NCBI GenBank assembly: GCA_029881995.1
Contig: JAOULO010000016.1
Span: forward strand, 1-60,898
Origin: Gammaproteobacteria bacterium
GTDB lineage: Bacteria; Pseudomonadota; Gammaproteobacteria; UBA6429; Thiohalophilaceae
DNA length: 60,898 nucleotides
Direction of reading: 5' to 3'
Below, piece by piece: positions 8,155 through 17,309 of this stretch. Each line of letters begins with the position of its first letter. Positions within the stretch are counted from its first letter, which is position 1. Made by a program: the position numbers and the translations under genes. The notes below the pieces were generated by a model, which ran no database searches, was not told the origin of the DNA, and was given only the letters and a program-made list of their open reading frames with translations.

Positions 8155-9957
8155 TCAAGTTCGGTTTATCGCAACACCCTCTATAACAGGCAAGTCAAAA
8201 TAAAACTTACTTCCCTTGCCTGGTTCTGACTCAAGATCAATAGTCCCCCCCATACTTGTTACCAGATGCCTTGATATCGCAAGTCCAAGCCCTGTTCCCC
8301 CACGCTGTCTGCTATCTGATGCATCCTGTTGGGTAAATTTCTCGAAGAGTTGAGGCTGAAACTCTTTCGCAATACCCATGCCATAGTCTTCCACTGTCAG
8401 CCGAGCTGAAGCTTCCATGCCTACTAAGCTAATATCGACTGTTTCAGATTCATCAGAAAATTTAACTGCATTTGAGATAAGGTTGGCTACCACTTGCTCA
8501 AAAAATCCCACATCAACCATGGCATAGAGTTTTTCATTAGATAATTGCAAATTCAATTTTATGCCTTTCTGAATTGCATAGGCCTGGTTAATTTCAACTG
8601 ACTGGCTTAATAATCCATTTAACTCATGCTTTTCCAGTTTCACATCAAGTTTACCAGCTTCAATTTTGCTGATATCAAGTAAATCATTAATCAGACGCAT
8701 CAGGCGTTCACTATTTCTATATGCCATCTCCAGCATGCCCTTGGTATTCTTAGAGATACTACCTGTTGCATTACCGATGACAAGTCCAAGCGCGCCTAAT
8801 ATCGATGTTAAGGGTGTGCGTAATTCGTGGCTCATAGTTGAAATAAAATCTGACTTGGCCCGATTTGCTTCTTCTGCTAGCTTGCGAGTTTTTATTAATA
8901 ATTTTTCTTTACGTTTACGTTGAATGGCAATCCCTGCCAGCTTTGCGGCTGATTCAATTACGGAAATACCATTATCGTCAGGTGCTCTGGGTTCAGAATA
9001 ATAGATTGCGAAAGTACCCAACACATTTCCAATACTATCAAGTACCGGTTCAGACCAGCATGCCGCCAGATTGGCCTTATATGTCAATTCGGTAAAAGCT
9101 GCCCAGTATGAGTGATTATGGACATCTTCAACAACAACACGTTTACCGGTATATGCAGCAGTACCACAACTACCAACACCGATACCAATTTCAATACCAT
9201 GTATAGCTTCGTTATAAAATGAAGGTAAATTAGGTGCAGCACCATGTAAAAGTCGGCTGCCTTCCTCATCCAGCAACAAAATAGAACAATGAGCTCCCTC
9301 CATCTCTGCTTCAATACTCAGAACCAATGCATTTAATACTGTTTCCAATGAATCATCCTTTGCCAGCATTTCAAGAACGACACTACGAGCATGTTCCCTT
9401 TTCTCTGACAGTATGAGTCTTTTCATTGCATCATTACGTTCTTTGTCGGCAATCACCTGTTTCTTAATAGACTGTTTCAGTTCGAGCAGGGCTACAACCT
9501 GCCTGGAAAGAGCACGTAAGGCTTGTTGTTGCTCTTCAGATAGTGTCCGAGGAACTGTGTCGACAATACAAATGGTCCCAATACGAATATTATTGGCAAA
9601 ACTCAGAGGAGCACCTGCATAAAATCTAATTTTCAAGCCGTCTGTGACCACAGGGTTATCAAAAAAACGTTCATCCTGTGTTGTATCTTCTACAATGGTA
9701 ATCTCATCTTTTAAAATGGCATGGGGGCAGAAACCTATGTCACGAGGTGTTTCTTTGATATCAAGGCCTTGATGAGACTTGAAAAATTGACGATCTCGAT
9801 CAACCAGGCTTATCAGGGCATAGGGGACCGTGCAAATTTGAGCCGCTAAGCAGGTTAAATCATCAAATTCCTGCTCCTCAAGCGTATCAAGAACTGTCAG
9901 TTCATATAGCTGTCTGAGACGTTCTTCCTCATTATCAGGAAGAGGGGCTACAAGCAT
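8155..9957 (-). CDS. Cytosolic GAF-GAF hybrid-free sensor histidine kinase
   Basis: Two GAF domains at about 25-165 and 200-345, a HisKA dimerisation domain with phospho-acceptor His377 in STMSHELRTPL, and an HATPase_c domain at about 480-595 with N box ISNAVKF, G1 DYGMGIA and G2 GTGLGLA. There are no membrane helices and no receiver domain, so it senses a cytoplasmic cue. The first GAF has the FCPHAI and FYAGAPL pattern common in GAF-type kinases and cyclases. No response regulator is adjacent; the partner must be elsewhere. Confidence 0.93.
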   Translation of the reverse strand: MLVAPLPDNEEERLRQLYELTVLDTLEEQEFDDLTCLAAQICTVPYALISLVDRDRQFFKSHQGLDIKETPRDIGFCPHAILKDEITIVEDTTQDERFFDNPVVTDGLKIRFYAGAPLSFANNIRIGTICIVDTVPRTLSEEQQQALRALSRQVVALLELKQSIKKQVIADKERNDAMKRLILSEKREHARSVVLEMLAKDDSLETVLNALVLSIEAEMEGAHCSILLLDEEGSRLLHGAAPNLPSFYNEAIHGIEIGIGVGSCGTAAYTGKRVVVEDVHNHSYWAAFTELTYKANLAACWSEPVLDSIGNVLGTFAIYYSEPRAPDDNGISVIESAAKLAGIAIQRKRKEKLLIKTRKLAEEANRAKSDFISTMSHELRTPLTSILGALGLVIGNATGSISKNTKGMLEMAYRNSERLMRLINDLLDISKIEAGKLDVKLEKHELNGLLSQSVEINQAYAIQKGIKLNLQLSNEKLYAMVDVGFFEQVVANLISNAVKFSDESETVDISLVGMEASARLTVEDYGMGIAKEFQPQLFEKFTQQDASDSRQRGGTGLGLAISRHLVTSMGGTIDLESEPGKGSKFYFDLPVIEGVAINRT

Positions 9958-10058
9958 GATGCAATACCTAACCTTTATCTATAGTTAATGAATTTTAGCA
10001 TGATTTTTGTTGAGGATTTTTTCGTTAACAAATATTAACGTTTTAAAAAGTTCAGACT

Positions 10059-10784
10059 TTAGTTTGGAGGTATATGCCAGCCCATTTTCCCCAAGCGCTC
10101 ACGTGTTGCTTCCACAAAAACATCACTGGCATAAACTGCTAAATGGTAGGGTTGCTTCGATATACTGGCAGCCAACTGAATATGATTAATATCCATTTTG
10201 GACCAGGTACGTATCGTTTTTTTCTGATAATCAAATACGAGTATTAAGGCTGGTGCATCGGCAAGCAGCATTTTACCCAGGCACTGACTCGATGCAGCCC
10301 ATAAATCTTCTGTTAATTCAAAAGGATCTATCAAAGCCAACAAGTTTGGTAGTTGTTGAAAGGATCGCCCTTTTAGCCAGTTGACCATTTGTTCTTTGAC
10401 GGTATGGTAACTAACCCGATTATCGGCCAGCTGTTGTAACAGCCATTCCCGGGTTGTCCTGTTGGTTTCACAGAGAATAAGGTGAGCATCTGGTATTAAA
10501 TGGTGAACAAGGCCACTTGAACACAGGTACTCACCTTTGTTGACATAGGGTAACTCAACATCAATATAGTCCTGATACAGGTTTGAGATATTTAATAATA
10601 TTTGAGTCTGCTCATGCCAGCTTCCTGATGCCATTCTAGATTGATAAAGATAGCTATGGCTATCCAGATAATATTTTTCAGCCTGTATGGTTTCAGAAAA
10701 TATTCTTGCCAGCTGGACTAAAGCTGTATGTTTAAGGATATCGCCCAGATTACCAACATTACCATCCTGAAGATTCTCTGACAT
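10059..10784 (-). CDS. RlmJ-related protein lacking methyltransferase motifs
   Basis: The N-terminus GNLGDILKH (11-19) aligns with GNHADVLKH of RlmJ, the 23S rRNA A2030 N6-methyltransferase, and LDSHSYLYQS aligns with its LDTHAGAGRY. The SAM-binding Gly-rich turn and the catalytic D-P-P-Y are replaced here by SYLY and D-P-F-E (153-156). It is therefore probably not a conventional N6-adenine methyltransferase. At 241 residues it is shorter than RlmJ (about 280). It follows the DUF488 gene after a 7-base gap, so the two probably form an operon. Confidence 0.7.
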   Translation of the reverse strand: MSENLQDGNVGNLGDILKHTALVQLARIFSETIQAEKYYLDSHSYLYQSRMASGSWHEQTQILLNISNLYQDYIDVELPYVNKGEYLCSSGLVHHLIPDAHLILCETNRTTREWLLQQLADNRVSYHTVKEQMVNWLKGRSFQQLPNLLALIDPFELTEDLWAASSQCLGKMLLADAPALILVFDYQKKTIRTWSKMDINHIQLAASISKQPYHLAVYASDVFVEATRERLGKMGWHIPPN

Positions 10785-10791
10785 TACACTA

Positions 10792-11340
10792 TCAGTCTAA
10801 ATTTAAAGAGGCAGTCACTCCATGATCATAAATAAGCTCCGCTGACTCCTTGCGCGCCTCGGTACGTAAATAATGTTCTTTTACTTCGGCGTCAATAATA
10901 TGCAGAACCGTGATACCCTGTAACACCAGATAATCTGAAATCAGTGACCGATGGCAGAAGGCGGGATCTTTTTCTGCACACATGATGGCACCGCCGGCAT
11001 GTTGTGTGAGTTTAATCAGCTGATTGGCTGCCCGGTCAAAATCCAGCGTTTGCATATAATCAGCAAATCCCCGTAATTGCTCATCTTCCAGTGCCTTATG
11101 TGGTGAATTATCCTGTGAGGCCCTGTACCCACCAAGCAGCCGTCCTGCCCAGTGATAGGTAATATCATATTTGTCTAAAGTATCTCGTAAATCCTGCTGG
11201 TTGAAATGTGGGAAACGAGAGGATACAGGCCTGGCCCTGATATCGACGAGTATTTCAACTTCATTGACCTTCAAAAGCTCGATAAAATCATCCATACTGC
11301 GGTTGCTATGACCAATAGTATATAAAGTCGAATTTCTCAT
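10792..11340 (-). CDS. DUF488 family protein
   Basis: 182 residues with the DUF488 signatures TIGHSNRS at the N-terminus, VDIRARPVSSRFPHFN, LGGYR and the late AEKDPAFCHRSLISDYL. The conserved Cys-His-Arg is intact. The family is widespread but lacks an agreed function. The gene leads a two-gene unit with the RlmJ-like gene. Confidence 0.88.
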   Translation of the reverse strand: MRNSTLYTIGHSNRSMDDFIELLKVNEVEILVDIRARPVSSRFPHFNQQDLRDTLDKYDITYHWAGRLLGGYRASQDNSPHKALEDEQLRGFADYMQTLDFDRAANQLIKLTQHAGGAIMCAEKDPAFCHRSLISDYLVLQGITVLHIIDAEVKEHYLRTEARKESAELIYDHGVTASLNLD

Positions 11341-11460
11341 ACTTTGATTGTACGGATTTTACTTTCGAACCGCTAATTTTTGTCAGTAATTTTTAAGATT
11401 TTGTGCAATGTGGTTAAAAGTCATCTGTAGGTATCAATTAAATAGTTTCAGGAGATAAAA

Positions 11461-11829
11461 ATGGTTACCTATTTCTACTGGTTTCTGGTCCTCGCTATCA
11501 TGGGTGGTACCGTTTACATCGTAGGTTACAAAATGGAGCAATGGAAAAATTCAGCCATTGCCGCAGTCATTATTTTTGTAATTGGTAATATCGCCTACTA
11601 CTTCCATTTTGAGCAGATCTTTGTCAAGCGGTTTGGGGGAGTAATGAGTATCAAGGTACCGGACGGTCAGTTACACCTTGCCGCCACCTGGAAAGATGAC
11701 AATCTCTGGATTGAAAATTTCGATCCTAAAACTAACACCTGTCACTTCAGGGAATATTCTCGCGGTAATCTACTGGAAGGACATGTTGTTATCAAAAACT
11801 GTAATCCTTTACTACGCAAATCTGAGTAA
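11461..11829 (+). CDS. Small membrane protein with a soluble C-terminal domain
   Basis: 122 residues: two membrane helices at about 3-22 and 32-48 joined by a short charged loop, then a predicted periplasmic or cytoplasmic beta-rich domain with two cysteines. I do not recognise the family. AGGAG precedes the ATG at good spacing. Its stop codon abuts the convergent HD-GYP gene with no spacer: the two stops form TAATTA. Confidence 0.6.
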   Translation: MVTYFYWFLVLAIMGGTVYIVGYKMEQWKNSAIAAVIIFVIGNIAYYFHFEQIFVKRFGGVMSIKVPDGQLHLAATWKDDNLWIENFDPKTNTCHFREYSRGNLLEGHVVIKNCNPLLRKSE

Positions 11830-13095
11830 TTAGCTGACCTGCTGAAGAGCTTTCCTGCGCTCTTCTCGCCAGTCGGACAACCAGTAATCACGAATGACCC
11901 TGTTAAAGTAATCCACCCAAACAGGGTCATAATACTTACCCATTTTAACATTGACTTCAATAATTGCCCTTAATACCTGATCTCGCTCAGATCGATGGGC
12001 ATTTTTTTCCATGACGCCATGAAAAGAGTCAATAATTGCAACCAGCTTACCAGATTCACAAATGTTTCCCCCCTTCAGGCCAAAGGGAAAACCAGAACCA
12101 TCAAGACGTTCATGATGATGAAGTATCAGTAATTCTGCTTCTTCAGGTAAATTTAATACCTCGGCGACCTCTGCACTCTTTAGGGGGTGTTGCTGTAATT
12201 GTTCTTTCTCTTCTTTAGTAAGACCTGTTTGGCGGGATATACCATCTGCAATTGGTACCATGCCAATATCATGCAGACAAATTCCCTTATAGAGGAGCTC
12301 AAAATCAATTGGCCTCCCTGCTAGTATATTTGTACTAAGTGCCAATTCGGCCAGAAGCAGAGTATGTGATCGATGATGTTCAATCGCATGTTCAAAAGCA
12401 CTACCCAATAGATTTATGCACTCTGTATCTGAATGTGTATTGATGAATTCTCTTGCCTGGCTTAAAGGACTTAATGATGCATCAGGGATAAAGATATCGG
12501 GTCCGGATCCGGGTTCAGCTACAACATCAGCCGTTGCATCATCGAATAAGTCCACCCCATCATCGAACAAATCTACCCCGTCATCAAATAACATGACATC
12601 GGCATCTTCCATGGCCGAGTCTCCCTCTATACCAATTTCCTGGTTAATAGCCAAGATTGCATCTTCAATACCTTTAGTAATCTGATTGAAGTCTTTTGCC
12701 AGAATGATGTATTGCAGGGCAACCAGGATCGCCTGGGTACGGCGGATATCGATGAACTGTTTTTCTTCTATTTCTCTGGCGATGACCATGACGCGATCTA
12801 ACAGACTTAAGACAAACTCAGTCATTCTTGCAGGATAAACCTGCCAGTCCAGAAGCAAATCCAGTCCCTTAAGAGTATCCGCAAGACTCTCGGATATGGG
12901 AACAAGATCCAGTTTAACGGAACTCATCCATGAATCCTGAATAAGATCACGAATCTGCTCCACAGCAGAAAGATCATTGGGGTTACGCTCCAGGTTAATG
13001 GCCAATAATTCCACTTCCTGATTGGTGTACTCCAGTTCTTCCCGATATTGGCACAGGATTTCCTGATCAAATGTGACTGGAAATTGGAAACTCAC
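11830..13095 (-). CDS. HD-GYP domain c-di-GMP phosphodiesterase-like protein
   Basis: The C-terminal half is an HD-GYP domain: the HD pair in LHDIGMVPIADG (275-276) and HHHERLDGSGFPFGL (from 326). Members hydrolyse c-di-GMP. The GYP triplet reads G-F-P, a variant also seen in active members. The N-terminal 150 residues are helical and unrecognised. A seven-residue repeat LFDDGVD occurs two to three times at 169-186, encoded by 21-base tandem repeats. It has no receiver domain or membrane segment. Confidence 0.88.
   Translation of the reverse strand: MSFQFPVTFDQEILCQYREELEYTNQEVELLAINLERNPNDLSAVEQIRDLIQDSWMSSVKLDLVPISESLADTLKGLDLLLDWQVYPARMTEFVLSLLDRVMVIAREIEEKQFIDIRRTQAILVALQYIILAKDFNQITKGIEDAILAINQEIGIEGDSAMEDADVMLFDDGVDLFDDGVDLFDDATADVVAEPGSGPDIFIPDASLSPLSQAREFINTHSDTECINLLGSAFEHAIEHHRSHTLLLAELALSTNILAGRPIDFELLYKGICLHDIGMVPIADGISRQTGLTKEEKEQLQQHPLKSAEVAEVLNLPEEAELLILHHHERLDGSGFPFGLKGGNICESGKLVAIIDSFHGVMEKNAHRSERDQVLRAIIEVNVKMGKYYDPVWVDYFNRVIRDYWLSDWREERRKALQQVS
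12538..12600 (-). repeat. 21-bp tandem repeat inside the HD-GYP gene
   Basis: Three consecutive 21-base units encode L-F-D-D-G-V-D copies in the acidic linker; the first two differ at only a few positions and the third is degenerate. A slippage-prone coding repeat that may vary in copy number between strains. Confidence 0.7.
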
Positions 13096-13355
13096 AAAAT
13101 TATTCCGCCTTTAAACCTTACCTGATATGACAGGTATCGGCAGATAGTTTTTTATTTGTTAATTATCTAACGCACTGATTTAGTGCAGAATTTTGATAAT
13201 TAAAACAAGCATGAATACTTTCATCTAAATCCCACAGTACAATCTTAATAACTTCATTTAAAACATAGTCTTAGAGGATTAAATTTTTCTTCCCAAGGGT
13301 CAAAGATAGCCCTATACTTCGCGCCAGTTTGTGCTGCCAGAATGAGAGATGCAGT

Positions 13356-14669
13356 ATGAGTTCTCCAGAAATAGCTACCCTTCATCGTCCCTCCCCGGAC
13401 ATCCGCATTGCGCAGTTAGATATTCTGCGGGGGGTTGCTGTGCTTGGGATTTACTGGATAAACGTGATGGTAGCGGCCCTGCCCTATAGCGTTTATGTCC
13501 TGCCCATGCTGTTAGGAGATTCAACCTATGCCAATACACTGGTCTGGGCATTCAGTGAAACATTTATCGACGGCACAATGCGTGGCCTGTTTTCCATCCT
13601 GTTCGGAGCCAGTGCCATGTTGTTTCTTAATGAATCGCGCCTGGCCGGGGAAGGTCTGTTCGTGGTGGATCGCTATTACCGTCGCACCCTGCTACTGATC
13701 GTCTTTGGGATGTTCCATGCCTGGATTCTACTCTGGCCCTATGATGTCCTGTATGCCTATGGACTACTTGGGCTGTTTCTGTTTCCTCTGCGAGCACTCC
13801 AAGCTAAAACACTGATTGCCATTGGACTGTCCCTGCTGATCATTGGTGATACCGCCATGAACGAAGTCTTTGACAGCAGTAGCAATCAAACATCAAAGCT
13901 GTCTCAAACTTCCCAGCAATACCTCATGCCCGTCGATTTTAATATCATCGGTAATAACGAAACAGTCGACCAGTCTATCCTCAACCAGTTGGGAGAAGAA
14001 ATTCTGGTTTACCAGTCCAGTTACCAGACTATTTTCCGCTATCAAATCAAAGACGTTATCGAACAACAATCGACCAATATGTACGATACCCACTTCTTTG
14101 ATATTGGTGGCATGATGCTGATCGGTATGGCCCTGTTCAAGCTCGGTGTGCTTAACGGTACTCGGACACGCCGTTTTTATCTTGGCCTCATATTCTATGG
14201 ATATGGTTCTGGTTTGCTTTTAAGAGGTACAGATATCTATGAAGCCCTGACCAGTGGCTTTGATGTCTCCATGCTACTTGGAACCGGTGGCCCCACCTAC
14301 AATATTGGAAGGCTGGCCATGACGCTGGGCCATATCGGGTTGATCTGTTTGTTGAGTCAATTAAAGCTGAATCGAATTAAAGGAACTCTCGCAGCGGTAG
14401 GTCGTATGGCCCTGACCAATTATCTTATGCAAAGTGCTTTGTCTATTTTTATATTTTTTGGTTTTGGCCTGGGTTTTTACTCTAAATTTGAGCGTTACCA
14501 GTTGATATTTATCTGCCTTATTGTCTGGCTTATCCAGATCATATTTAGCCTGGTCTGGTTAAAGTTTTTTTACTATGGCCCTCTGGAGTGGGTCTGGCGT
14601 ACGCTCATCTATGGCCGACCACAGAAGTTCCGCAAGCAAACTCTTCAGGAACCTGTCTCAGCCATCTAA
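13356..14669 (+). CDS. DUF418 family membrane protein (YeiB-like)
   Basis: 437 residues with about ten membrane helices. LDILRGVAVLGIYWINV near the N-terminus and YYGPLEWVWRTLIYG near the C-terminus define DUF418. Function is unknown; the family is distantly related to acyltransferase-3 membrane proteins. The start at 13356 has GAGAG eight bases upstream and is preferred to an upstream TTG at 13329. Its end overlaps the convergent SLC13 gene by 12 bases. Confidence 0.85.
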   Translation: MSSPEIATLHRPSPDIRIAQLDILRGVAVLGIYWINVMVAALPYSVYVLPMLLGDSTYANTLVWAFSETFIDGTMRGLFSILFGASAMLFLNESRLAGEGLFVVDRYYRRTLLLIVFGMFHAWILLWPYDVLYAYGLLGLFLFPLRALQAKTLIAIGLSLLIIGDTAMNEVFDSSSNQTSKLSQTSQQYLMPVDFNIIGNNETVDQSILNQLGEEILVYQSSYQTIFRYQIKDVIEQQSTNMYDTHFFDIGGMMLIGMALFKLGVLNGTRTRRFYLGLIFYGYGSGLLLRGTDIYEALTSGFDVSMLLGTGGPTYNIGRLAMTLGHIGLICLLSQLKLNRIKGTLAAVGRMALTNYLMQSALSIFIFFGFGLGFYSKFERYQLIFICLIVWLIQIIFSLVWLKFFYYGPLEWVWRTLIYGRPQKFRKQTLQEPVSAI

Positions 14670-16151
14670 CCTGATGGGCATCCCCATCATGGGCCAGATA
14701 ATCCCTACGGCCAGGGCCACCACTGCCATCAATACAATACTCGCAGGAATCCCGGCCATAAAAAACTGGCCGGTCGTAAACTGTTTGGAATCATAGGCAA
14801 TGGCATTGGGCGCCGCGCCTACCAGTAACAGGAAAGGACAGGCCGATACAATCAGTGCTGAGTACAAAATCACATCGGGGGCCACTCCAAGATAGGGGGC
14901 AATCACCAGGGCCACAGGTAAAGAAATTGCAATGGCTGCCACGTTCATGATGAAATTAGTCATGACCATGACAAAGAAGGCAATACCTAAAATAAACACA
15001 AACCAGCTTGACTCCCTGAACATGGCCAACCAGTTAATCGCCAGCCATTTAGCCGCACCAGTTTCCCACAGGCAAAAGCCAATGCTCATGGCGCCGGCAA
15101 ACAACAGAATAATATTCCAGGGGATCTGCTCAAGCTCATCGATTGTGAGAATACGGAACATAAAAAAGATAATGGTTGATAACAGCACAATTGAGGTCTT
15201 GTCGATAAAGGCCATGGCCGGAATAAATGACTTAAGTGACAGAGTAATAATTACCCCCAGCACAACTGCTGCAACAAAGATTTCTTTACGACTGATTGGC
15301 CCTGCTTCTTCATAAAGCCGCCTGGCCTTATCACGCAGGCCAGGTATTGTTGCCTTTTCGGGTTTAAACATGACCATCATCATTAGCCAGCATAGCAAGA
15401 CCATGATCCAACCGATTGGAAACATGTAATAACTAAGTTCAAAGAATGAGATATGTCGATTAAACATATCATTGAAAAATCCAATAGCCACAGCACCCCG
15501 CGCTGCCCCGAGAAGTGTAATCATACTCCCAGCCCCAGCGACAAAGGCCATTCCAATAAACAAGCCTTTACCAAACCGAGTTGGTTTGTCCCCTTCACCA
15601 TACAGTGAATAGATGGCCATTAAGATTGGAAACATCGTGGCCGCCACAGCCGTATGGGCCATGAAATGAGTCAACACTGCGGTCACAAAAAAACACCCAA
15701 GATAGATCATGCTGGTTCGCTCACCGACAATGGTCAGCATTTTATAAGACATACGTCGTGATAGACCCACCTTGGTAAACACAATACCAATCACCAGAGA
15801 ACCAAAAATAAACATAACTGAAGGATCCATAAAATCATTAAAGGCGTCCTTTACCGGGCGTATCAAAAACAGGCCTTGAATCACACCAATAGCCAGGCTG
15901 GTGATACCAATCGGTACAACCTCAAAAACCCACCATGTGCCAGCTAGTAAAAACAGGGCAATTGCTGCCTTAGCTTCACGGCTGAGAGGAAAATGCTGCC
16001 CAGCCGGATCAATGGCATCTGGTAGAGGATCCATCAGATATACCCAGAAAAACAGGATCAGCCCTAGAGAGATAAACACGATCCGTTTTAAATCCAGCAC
16101 CTCCAGGGTAATACTGAAGGTAATGGTCTTTTGTTTTTCAGACTCATTCAT
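14658..16151 (-). CDS. SLC13/DASS-family anion:sodium symporter
   Basis: 497 residues with about twelve membrane helices, including an internal duplication typical of the divalent anion:Na+ symporter family. The motif LGAARGAVAIGFFND and a late LLVGAAPNAIAYDSKQFTTG correspond to the family's two substrate/sodium helix hairpins; members import di- or tricarboxylates, sulfate or phosphate. The gene is preceded by the CBS-domain gene with a 3-base gap, suggesting a transporter whose activity or expression is tied to a nucleotide-binding regulator. Confidence 0.9.
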   Translation of the reverse strand: MNESEKQKTITFSITLEVLDLKRIVFISLGLILFFWVYLMDPLPDAIDPAGQHFPLSREAKAAIALFLLAGTWWVFEVVPIGITSLAIGVIQGLFLIRPVKDAFNDFMDPSVMFIFGSLVIGIVFTKVGLSRRMSYKMLTIVGERTSMIYLGCFFVTAVLTHFMAHTAVAATMFPILMAIYSLYGEGDKPTRFGKGLFIGMAFVAGAGSMITLLGAARGAVAIGFFNDMFNRHISFFELSYYMFPIGWIMVLLCWLMMMVMFKPEKATIPGLRDKARRLYEEAGPISRKEIFVAAVVLGVIITLSLKSFIPAMAFIDKTSIVLLSTIIFFMFRILTIDELEQIPWNIILLFAGAMSIGFCLWETGAAKWLAINWLAMFRESSWFVFILGIAFFVMVMTNFIMNVAAIAISLPVALVIAPYLGVAPDVILYSALIVSACPFLLLVGAAPNAIAYDSKQFTTGQFFMAGIPASIVLMAVVALAVGIIWPMMGMPIRLDG

Positions 16152-16154
16152 TGC

Positions 16155-16715
16155 CTATACCGACTCTCTGTCAGGCAACCAGACCTTTTCAACATTATCC
16201 GCAATACAATCAAACAAATCGACCAGTCTTACGACACCGATCACACACTCTTCTTCAACAACTGGCAGGATCAATACATCACGAAACAACATGATGTAAA
16301 GACACTTGGCGATGGGATCATCCAGTCGCACTTGATCCTCAATTAAGGTCAAATAGTCAGCAACAGGTTTGTGTAGTTCTTCATGCAACTTGAGACTAAA
16401 TCCTTCCTGCCATATCAGTGACAGGGCCGATAAGTCCTGGTTGAGTCCTTCAAAATTAAATGGCTGGTTACCTTTTACATCAGGACGTTTTTTATGCAGA
16501 TAATCCGGGCCCACTGCACGGATAAGATCTTTAAGTGATAAATATCCCTTCAGATGATCATCATCGTCAAGAACCAGAATACTCCTGAATTTATGCTTAT
16601 CTTCAAGCACATGGTGCATCATGTAGATCGCATGCCCGATAGGTGCATCCTGTGAGATATTCGGATAATTTTCGATCGTGATATAGATATCACTGACATG
16701 AAGTTCATCAAGCAT
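16155..16715 (-). CDS. Tandem CBS-domain protein
   Basis: 186 residues comprising a CBS pair: one at about 4-72, containing SILVLDDDDHLKGYLSLKDL, and a second at about 115-180, containing ILPVVEEECVIGVVRLVDLFD. CBS pairs bind adenosine nucleotides and gate transporters or enzymes. The gene lies 3 bases upstream of the SLC13 gene and is probably its regulatory subunit. An FNR-type palindrome is 144 bases upstream. Confidence 0.87.
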   Translation of the reverse strand: MLDELHVSDIYITIENYPNISQDAPIGHAIYMMHHVLEDKHKFRSILVLDDDDHLKGYLSLKDLIRAVGPDYLHKKRPDVKGNQPFNFEGLNQDLSALSLIWQEGFSLKLHEELHKPVADYLTLIEDQVRLDDPIAKCLYIMLFRDVLILPVVEEECVIGVVRLVDLFDCIADNVEKVWLPDRESV

Positions 16716-16858
16716 GGCAGGTAAACTCCCTTATTGATGTACTGAAAGTAGCAGTATTCCGACCTGTTCCATAATGTAATAACGACAGACGCTGTTTTTA
16801 ATAATAATGTTTTTTTAACCAGTAAGTTAAGTGCTTCATCATAACTTCGGTTACATAA

Positions 16859-16872
16859 TTGATCTGTATCAA
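16859..16872. promoter_or_regulatory. Perfect FNR/Anr/CRP-family palindrome
   Basis: TTGATctgtATCAA is an exact match to the FNR/Anr consensus TTGAT-N4-ATCAA. It lies between divergent genes: 138 bases upstream of the CsrA-like start and 144 bases upstream of the CBS-domain gene. Which promoter it serves is not clear. A second interrupted repeat, GATCTG-N10-CAGATC, overlaps its left half and extends to 16882. Confidence 0.65.
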
Positions 16873-17009
16873 TAACCAGATCGAAAAACAGGTAAAAAGA
16901 CCAGTTTTTCCTGTCAGAAAGTTCCTACAAAAATACGAGTTTCTACTGATAGTATTATATTAACAGCAGGAGTAATCTAATTTCACAGTTGAACAGAAAG
17001 GACGAAAAC

Positions 17010-17201
17010 ATGTTCCACTTTGACGACAATAAAAAGGAAGTCATTATCCTGAAAACACTCAGTGGATTGATTAAACTGGATATTACAAAATCAGTGGGTG
17101 GCAATATCAATCTGTCTATCAACGCACCCAGGGATGTGATGATATACAGAGAAGATGTCAGTGTGTGCGATATGATGAAAAATAGTCTGAATGCTATCTA
17201 A
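17010..17201 (+). CDS. Divergent CsrA/RsmA-like small protein
   Basis: 63 residues from ATG at 17010, chosen because AAAGGA sits at ideal distance; an upstream TTG at 16989 lacks one. The C-terminal two thirds align with CsrA at a constant offset of three residues: INAPRDVMIYREDV matches VNAPKEVSVHREEI, and the alternating hydrophobic strand pattern before it is kept. Arg47 matches the RNA-contacting CsrA Arg44. The N-terminal beta-strand with CsrA Leu4 and Arg6 is not conserved. It could bind a different RNA or protein set, or antagonise a true CsrA. Length equals that of CsrA (61). Confidence 0.65.
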   Translation: MFHFDDNKKEVIILKTLSGLIKLDITKSVGGNINLSINAPRDVMIYREDVSVCDMMKNSLNAI

Positions 17202-17207
17202 TTTTCT

Positions 17208-17309
17208 CTATCTTTCAGGCATAAACACTTGGGGTGTGACTTTGATCAGGGGTTCTACACTGGGGAAATCATCTCCCTCATGCTTGAGTGCCGCCGCCAG
17301 AATATATAT
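17208..17309 (-). other. In-frame, coding-like tail after the 1151-residue gene's stop codon
   Basis: Directly after the TAA at 17310-17312 the same frame stays open for 33 codons to a TAG at 17208. The conceptual tail, beginning IYILAAALKHEGDDFP and ending KVTPQVFMPER, looks like ordinary protein rather than intergenic translation. Explanations are a recent nonsense mutation that shortened the protein, stop readthrough, or a sequencing error at the TAA. There is no start codon for a separate gene. Confidence 0.4.

Noticed and set aside
12416-12685. Plus-strand open frame rich in Ser/Asn opposite the HD-GYP linker
   Set aside because: It is the antisense reading of the acidic repeat and overlaps a well-supported gene.
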